NCBI RefSeq assembly: GCF_000410515.1
Contig: NC_021500.1
Coordinates: 2,108,001-2,172,000 of the forward strand
Reading direction: 5' to 3'
From: Enterobacter sp. R4-368
Lineage (GTDB): Bacteria; Pseudomonadota; Gammaproteobacteria; Enterobacterales; Enterobacteriaceae
DNA length: 64,000 nucleotides
The notes beneath the pieces are model-generated. The model worked only from the letters and a program-made list of their open reading frames with translations. It was not told where the DNA came from and searched no databases. Positions 60,683 to 64,000 of the stretch are shown here, piece by piece. Both the position numbers and the translations under genes were made by a program. Every line of letters begins with the position of its first letter. Position 1 is the first letter of the stretch.

Positions 60683-62047
60683 TCAGACGAGGAAATTGCC
60701 AAGAACCAGCAGCGATACCGACACGTTGATCGCACCGCCAATACGGGTGGCAATCTGTGCAAACGGCATCAGGCTCATACGGTTACCGGCAGTCAGGATG
60801 GCAACATCCCCTGTACCACCCTGGCCGCTCTGGCAGCAGGAAACGATGGCGACATCAATCGGATGCATGCCAATCTTTTTACCTACGAAGAAACCAGTGG
60901 CAACCAGTGCGGAAACGGTACTCACGATCACCAGCAAGTTATCGAGAGTGAAAGCGTGAACCAGCTCTTCCCACGGCGTAATGGCAACGCCCACGGCGAA
61001 GAGGATTGGGTAAGTCACAGAGGTCTGGAAGAATTTGTACACCACCTGAGAACCTTCCAGCAGGCGCGGAGAAACACCGTGCGCCAGCTTAACCAGCACG
61101 GCGGCAAACAGCATGCCGACCGGTGCAGGCAGGCCAATCAGTTTGTGGCCGAGCATGCCGATCATGTACAGCAATACTGCCAGCAGTGCGCCCGCCGCGA
61201 TGGTAGTAACATCAGTTTTACCGGAAAACGCAGGGGCAGCCGCCGCTTGTTCATCACCGTTGCTGCGGTTAGGCATCAGTTGGCCTTCGCCGGTCAGATG
61301 CGGGAAGCGTTTACCCAACTGGTTCAGGCAGCCGGAAATAATGATTGCGGTCAGACCGCCCAGCATCACCATCGGCAGTACACGGCCCAGCGCGACGCCC
61401 TGATCCATGTGCAGCAGCGTGGCGTAACCAATGGAGAGCGGAATCGCACCTTCACCTACACCACCCGCCATGATTGGCAGAATGATAAAGAAGAAGATCT
61501 GGAACGGTTCCATACCCAGCGCCAGGCCTACGCCCATCCCCACCAGCATGCCAACCACTTCGCCGCAAACCATCGGGAAGAAGATACGCAGGAAACCCTG
61601 AATCAGGGTGGTGCGGTTCATGCTCATGATACTGCCGACAATGATGCAGCAGATGTAGAGATAGAGTATGTTGGTTGATTTGTAGAATTTCGTTGTGGAC
61701 TCGACCACCACGTCCGGCAGCAAACCGTAATAAACCATTGCTGAAGGAATAAAGGTGGCACAAATCGCCGCTGCGCCCAGTTTGCCGACGATTGGCAGAC
61801 GTTTGCCGAACTCACCGCAGGCAAAGCCGAAGAACGCCAGCGTCGCCACCATCACGACGATATCGCTCGGCAACTTGCCGCCAAGACAATCGATAGCAAT
61901 TAACGCACCGGCCAGCAGGAATAATGGCAGTGGAATAATCCCAACTTTCCACGTATCCATAATGTGCCACCACTTATCCTTCAGTGATGTTTTTTGAATC
62001 GCCAGCGATTCAGAGGTAACAGAGAATGAATCGTCAGTTGTGCTCAT
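60683..62047 (-). CDS. citS: CitS-type citrate:Na+ symporter (2HCT family)
   Basis: CitS imports citrate with sodium ions and belongs to the 2-hydroxycarboxylate transporter family. It is 454 residues with about 11 hydrophobic segments. The two conserved re-entrant GGxG motifs are present: MAGGVGEGAIPLSIGY in the N-terminal half and SGQGGTGDVAILTAGNRM in the C-terminal half. The C-terminal Arg in AQIATRIGGA, involved in substrate binding in K. pneumoniae CitS, is present. The ATG at 62047 is clear. It is the first gene of the operon and diverges from citA across a 335-base AT-rich control region. E. coli uses the unrelated CitT here. Confidence 0.93.
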   Translation of the reverse strand: MSTTDDSFSVTSESLAIQKTSLKDKWWHIMDTWKVGIIPLPLFLLAGALIAIDCLGGKLPSDIVVMVATLAFFGFACGEFGKRLPIVGKLGAAAICATFIPSAMVYYGLLPDVVVESTTKFYKSTNILYLYICCIIVGSIMSMNRTTLIQGFLRIFFPMVCGEVVGMLVGMGVGLALGMEPFQIFFFIILPIMAGGVGEGAIPLSIGYATLLHMDQGVALGRVLPMVMLGGLTAIIISGCLNQLGKRFPHLTGEGQLMPNRSNGDEQAAAAPAFSGKTDVTTIAAGALLAVLLYMIGMLGHKLIGLPAPVGMLFAAVLVKLAHGVSPRLLEGSQVVYKFFQTSVTYPILFAVGVAITPWEELVHAFTLDNLLVIVSTVSALVATGFFVGKKIGMHPIDVAIVSCCQSGQGGTGDVAILTAGNRMSLMPFAQIATRIGGAINVSVSLLVLGNFLV

Positions 62048-62147
62048 AATTAAGCCCCTTGGTTATTTTGTGCCTGTAGAGTAAAGGGCTAAATGCGTAC
62101 TTTATGTGAGGAATAGCATATTAAAACCGGAGTTTTAATGGCTCCTA

Positions 62148-62162
62148 TGGTTTTTATGGTTT
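62148..62162. promoter_or_regulatory. 15-bp direct repeat, copy 1, in the citS-citA control region
   Basis: TGGTTTTTATGGTTT occurs here and again exactly at 62200-62214, 52 bases apart centre to centre. A degenerate third copy (GTTTTAATGGCT) is at 62132-62143. The repeats lie in the AT-rich gap between citS and citA and are candidates for the response-regulator sites (CitB/DpiA). Confidence 0.6.
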
Positions 62163-62199
62163 CTTTTATTTTGTGTGATTTACGCCTTAATTATTGGCG

Positions 62200-62214
62200 T
62201 GGTTTTTATGGTTT
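62200..62214. promoter_or_regulatory. 15-bp direct repeat, copy 2, in the citS-citA control region
   Basis: This is an exact second copy of TGGTTTTTATGGTTT. The 52-base spacing from copy 1 equals about five helical turns, so proteins on both would face the same side of DNA. See copy 1. Confidence 0.6.
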
Positions 62215-62291
62215 TTTTAAATAGAAACACAAGTTAATAACATTTCCAAAAAAGAATATTTAACAGACCATTTTTCCGCTTCAGCGCTGGC

Positions 62292-62307
62292 TGTGCAAGG
62301 GATCACA
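62292..62307. promoter_or_regulatory. CRP-like site between citS and citA
   Basis: TGTGCAAGGGATCACA differs from TGTGA-N6-TCACA at one position. It lies 76 bases before the citA start. CRP control of cit genes is known in K. pneumoniae. The rest of the gap has no gene. Confidence 0.65.
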
Positions 62308-62382
62308 AGTTTCCAGTAAACTGCGTACGCGTGCGCAAAAAGATGCTACATTGGCGCTTTGCTGGCTGCTGTGCGAACCGTC

Positions 62383-64000
62383 ATGAAAGTCTCTTTCCAA
62401 ATCAAACTTTTTATTTCGCTGGTGCTTTTTTTCTCCGGTTTGTTCGTTCTGCTTGGCGTTTATTATTATAAGGATGTCGGCCGTCAGCTATATCAGGAAA
62501 TGAGTGCCCGGGCAAAAATACAGGCTGAGGAAATAGCGATTATTCCGAATTTACGCCAATCGGTTGCCAATAAAGATATTCGAGCCATCGCGCAATTTAT
62601 GCATAAAGTGGTGGCGCATAGCGACGCAAGCTTTATTGTTATTGGCGATGACAAAGGCCTGCATTTATTTCATTCAGTCCATTCTGATGTGGTCGGAAAA
62701 ACATTAGTGGGTGACGATAATACCGAGGTGTTGCACGGGAAAAGCATCACCACTATCCGCAAAGGCGGGCTGGGTATTTCGTTACGTAGTAAAGCGCCGA
62801 TTTTTGATGATGCCGGGCGCGTTATCGGGATTGTGTCAGTGGGGTATCTGACCAGTTATCTCGATACCATCACGCTCGGTAAAGTGATCAACATTTTTAT
62901 TGCCGCTGTATTGCTGCTGGCAGCGCTGTTTATTTTTTCCTGGTTCTTTACCCGCAGCATTAAAAAACAGATCTTCTCCCTTGAGCCGCGGGAGATTGGC
63001 CTGCTGGTGCGCCAACAAAAAGCGATGATGGAATCGATCTACGAAGGGGTGATTGCGATTGACAGCGAACTGCACATTGAAGTGATCAATCAGGCCGCAC
63101 GCAAACTTCTGGGGTTAAGCCAGCCGACGCGCGAGCTGCGCGGGCAAACTATCGATGAAGTCATTGCCCCGGTGCCGTTTTTTGACCGTTCGATGATGCT
63201 GGAAAACGACACGCATGATGAGATTTGCCGTTTTAATCAGTTAACGGTGATTGCCAGCCGGGTACGCATCATGCTGGAGAATAAATTGCAGGGTTGGGTG
63301 ATTACCTTTCGCGATCGCAACGAGATAGACACGCTGAGCGCGCAACTCAGCCAGGTGAAGCGCTACGTTGATAACCTGCGCATTATGCGCCATGAGCAAC
63401 TCAACCGCATGAACACGCTCTCTGGCCTGCTGCATATGGAGCGCTACGATGAAGCCGTGCGCTACATTCAGGCGCAGTCAGAGCATGCGCAGGAGTTGCT
63501 GGATTTTATCTCTTCGCGCTTTAGCTCACCCACGCTGTGCGGTTTGCTGCTGGGGAAAGCGGCGCGCGCCCGTGAAAAAGGTGTCGAACTGGCCTTTGAT
63601 CCGCTGTGTCAGATGGACAGAGCCTGCCGGTTGTTGGGTGAAGCGGAGCTTATCTCCATCATCGGTAATCTGTTGGATAACGCGATTGAAGCAACCCAGC
63701 GAGCCACGCTGCCTCACGAACCGGTTGAAGTGCTGATTTTGCTGAACGAACGGGAGTTGATTATTGAAGTGGCGGATCGCGGTATCGGCATTGATCCGGC
63801 GATTCGCGATCATATTTTTGAACGCGGGATGACCACCAAGCGCAGTGGCGATCATGGCATTGGTCTGTACCTGATCGCCAGCTATGTCACGCAGGTGGGC
63901 GGATCGATTGAAGTCTCCGCTAACACGCCTCGCGGCACAATTTTCTCTTTGTTTATTCCTGAAACGGGTAACGTACCGCGTCCCGTGCCGACCCTGGAAG
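62383..64000 (+). CDS. dpiB: CitA/DpiB citrate sensor histidine kinase, 3' end cut by window edge
   Basis: This is the first 539 codons of a citrate-responsive sensor kinase. The ATG at 62383 starts MKVSFQIKLFISL. There are two membrane segments (~9-29 and ~167-190) around a periplasmic PAS-like sensing domain (residues ~30-165), a cytoplasmic PAS domain (~210-320), the dimerisation His337 in MRHEQLNRMNTLSGLL, and the ATPase with the N box NLLDNAIEAT, G1 box DRGIGID and G2 box GDHGIGLYL. E. coli DpiB is about 552 residues, so only a few residues are missing. Known partners are CitB/DpiA regulators, expected just beyond the edge. Divergent transcription from citS supports control of the citrate operon. 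citA is the Klebsiella name. Confidence 0.92.
   Translation, partial: MKVSFQIKLFISLVLFFSGLFVLLGVYYYKDVGRQLYQEMSARAKIQAEEIAIIPNLRQSVANKDIRAIAQFMHKVVAHSDASFIVIGDDKGLHLFHSVHSDVVGKTLVGDDNTEVLHGKSITTIRKGGLGISLRSKAPIFDDAGRVIGIVSVGYLTSYLDTITLGKVINIFIAAVLLLAALFIFSWFFTRSIKKQIFSLEPREIGLLVRQQKAMMESIYEGVIAIDSELHIEVINQAARKLLGLSQPTRELRGQTIDEVIAPVPFFDRSMMLENDTHDEICRFNQLTVIASRVRIMLENKLQGWVITFRDRNEIDTLSAQLSQVKRYVDNLRIMRHEQLNRMNTLSGLLHMERYDEAVRYIQAQSEHAQELLDFISSRFSSPTLCGLLLGKAARAREKGVELAFDPLCQMDRACRLLGEAELISIIGNLLDNAIEATQRATLPHEPVEVLILLNERELIIEVADRGIGIDPAIRDHIFERGMTTKRSGDHGIGLYLIASYVTQVGGSIEVSANTPRGTIFSLFIPETGNVPRPVPTLE

Overview
The window is chromosomal DNA of a member of the Enterobacteriaceae. Most genes are near-identical in length and motif content to Escherichia coli K-12 genes and keep the E. 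coli order of the ygfX-to-nupG region (ygfX-sdhE-ygfZ-yqfA, bglA-ygfF-gcvPHT-ubiI-ubiH-pepP-ygfB-zapA-ssrS-fau-serA-rpiA-argP-yggE-argO-mscS-fbaA-pgk-epd, tktA-loiP-speA-yqgB-metK-galP-sprT-endA-rsmE-gshB-yqgE-ruvX, yggR-yggS-yggT-yggU-rdgB-hemW, yggN-yggL-trmB-mutY-yggX-mltC-nupG). The differences at the junctions (no yqfB, no yggC/D/F/P or cmtAB, no yggM-ansB, no sib RNA between fau and serA) and the inserted genes argue against E. coli itself and for an Enterobacter/Kosakonia/Klebsiella-like genus. I cannot name the species from this window.

Layout. 1-5.8 kb: succinate dehydrogenase flavinylation (sdhE) with cptA, the YgfZ Fe-S/tRNA-modification protein, a hemolysin-III-family protein, an accessory RpiR/SIS regulator beside 6-phospho-beta-glucosidase bglA, and the SDR ygfF. 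5.8-10.8 kb: the glycine cleavage operon gcvTHP with its control region. 10.8-19 kb: ubiquinone hydroxylases, proline aminopeptidase, zapA, 6S RNA with fau, serA, rpiA and argP. 19-26 kb: yggE, the arginine exporter argO (a known ArgP target), mscS, then the epd-pgk-fbaA glycolytic operon. 26-27.4 kb: an orphan phage-type gene (Rha-like plus KilAC domains) under what looks like a LexA-controlled promoter. 27.4-41 kb: tktA, loiP, speA/yqgB, metK, galP, sprT, endA, rsmE, gshB, yqgE and ruvX. 41-44 kb: an accessory pair, an IclR regulator divergent from a 752-residue FAD-dependent oxidoreductase. 44-54.5 kb: the yggR-to-nupG housekeeping block. 54.6-64 kb: a citrate fermentation cluster, citS-(FAH family)-citC-D-E-F-X-G on the minus strand with the sensor kinase gene citA/dpiB divergent from it and cut by the right edge.

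How the genes work together. Much of the window is central metabolism. Glycine cleavage and 5-formyl-THF cyclo-ligase feed one-carbon units, SerA makes serine, metK makes SAM, epd-pgk-fbaA with tktA and rpiA link glycolysis, the pentose phosphate pathway and PLP synthesis, and speA starts polyamine synthesis. The citrate cluster would import citrate through CitS, split it with citrate lyase (CitDEF, matured by CitC, CitX and CitG) to acetate and oxaloacetate, and be switched on by the CitA sensor. The classical oxaloacetate decarboxylase genes oadGAB are not in the window; an FAH-family enzyme occupies the slot between citS and citC.

The most interesting points are the apparently SOS-controlled orphan antirepressor-like gene, the FAH-family protein inside the cit operon, the 15-bp direct repeats spaced about five helical turns apart in the cit control region, the IclR/FAD-oxidoreductase island, and two related ~105-bp palindromes placed inside the gcv and pgk-fbaA operons.
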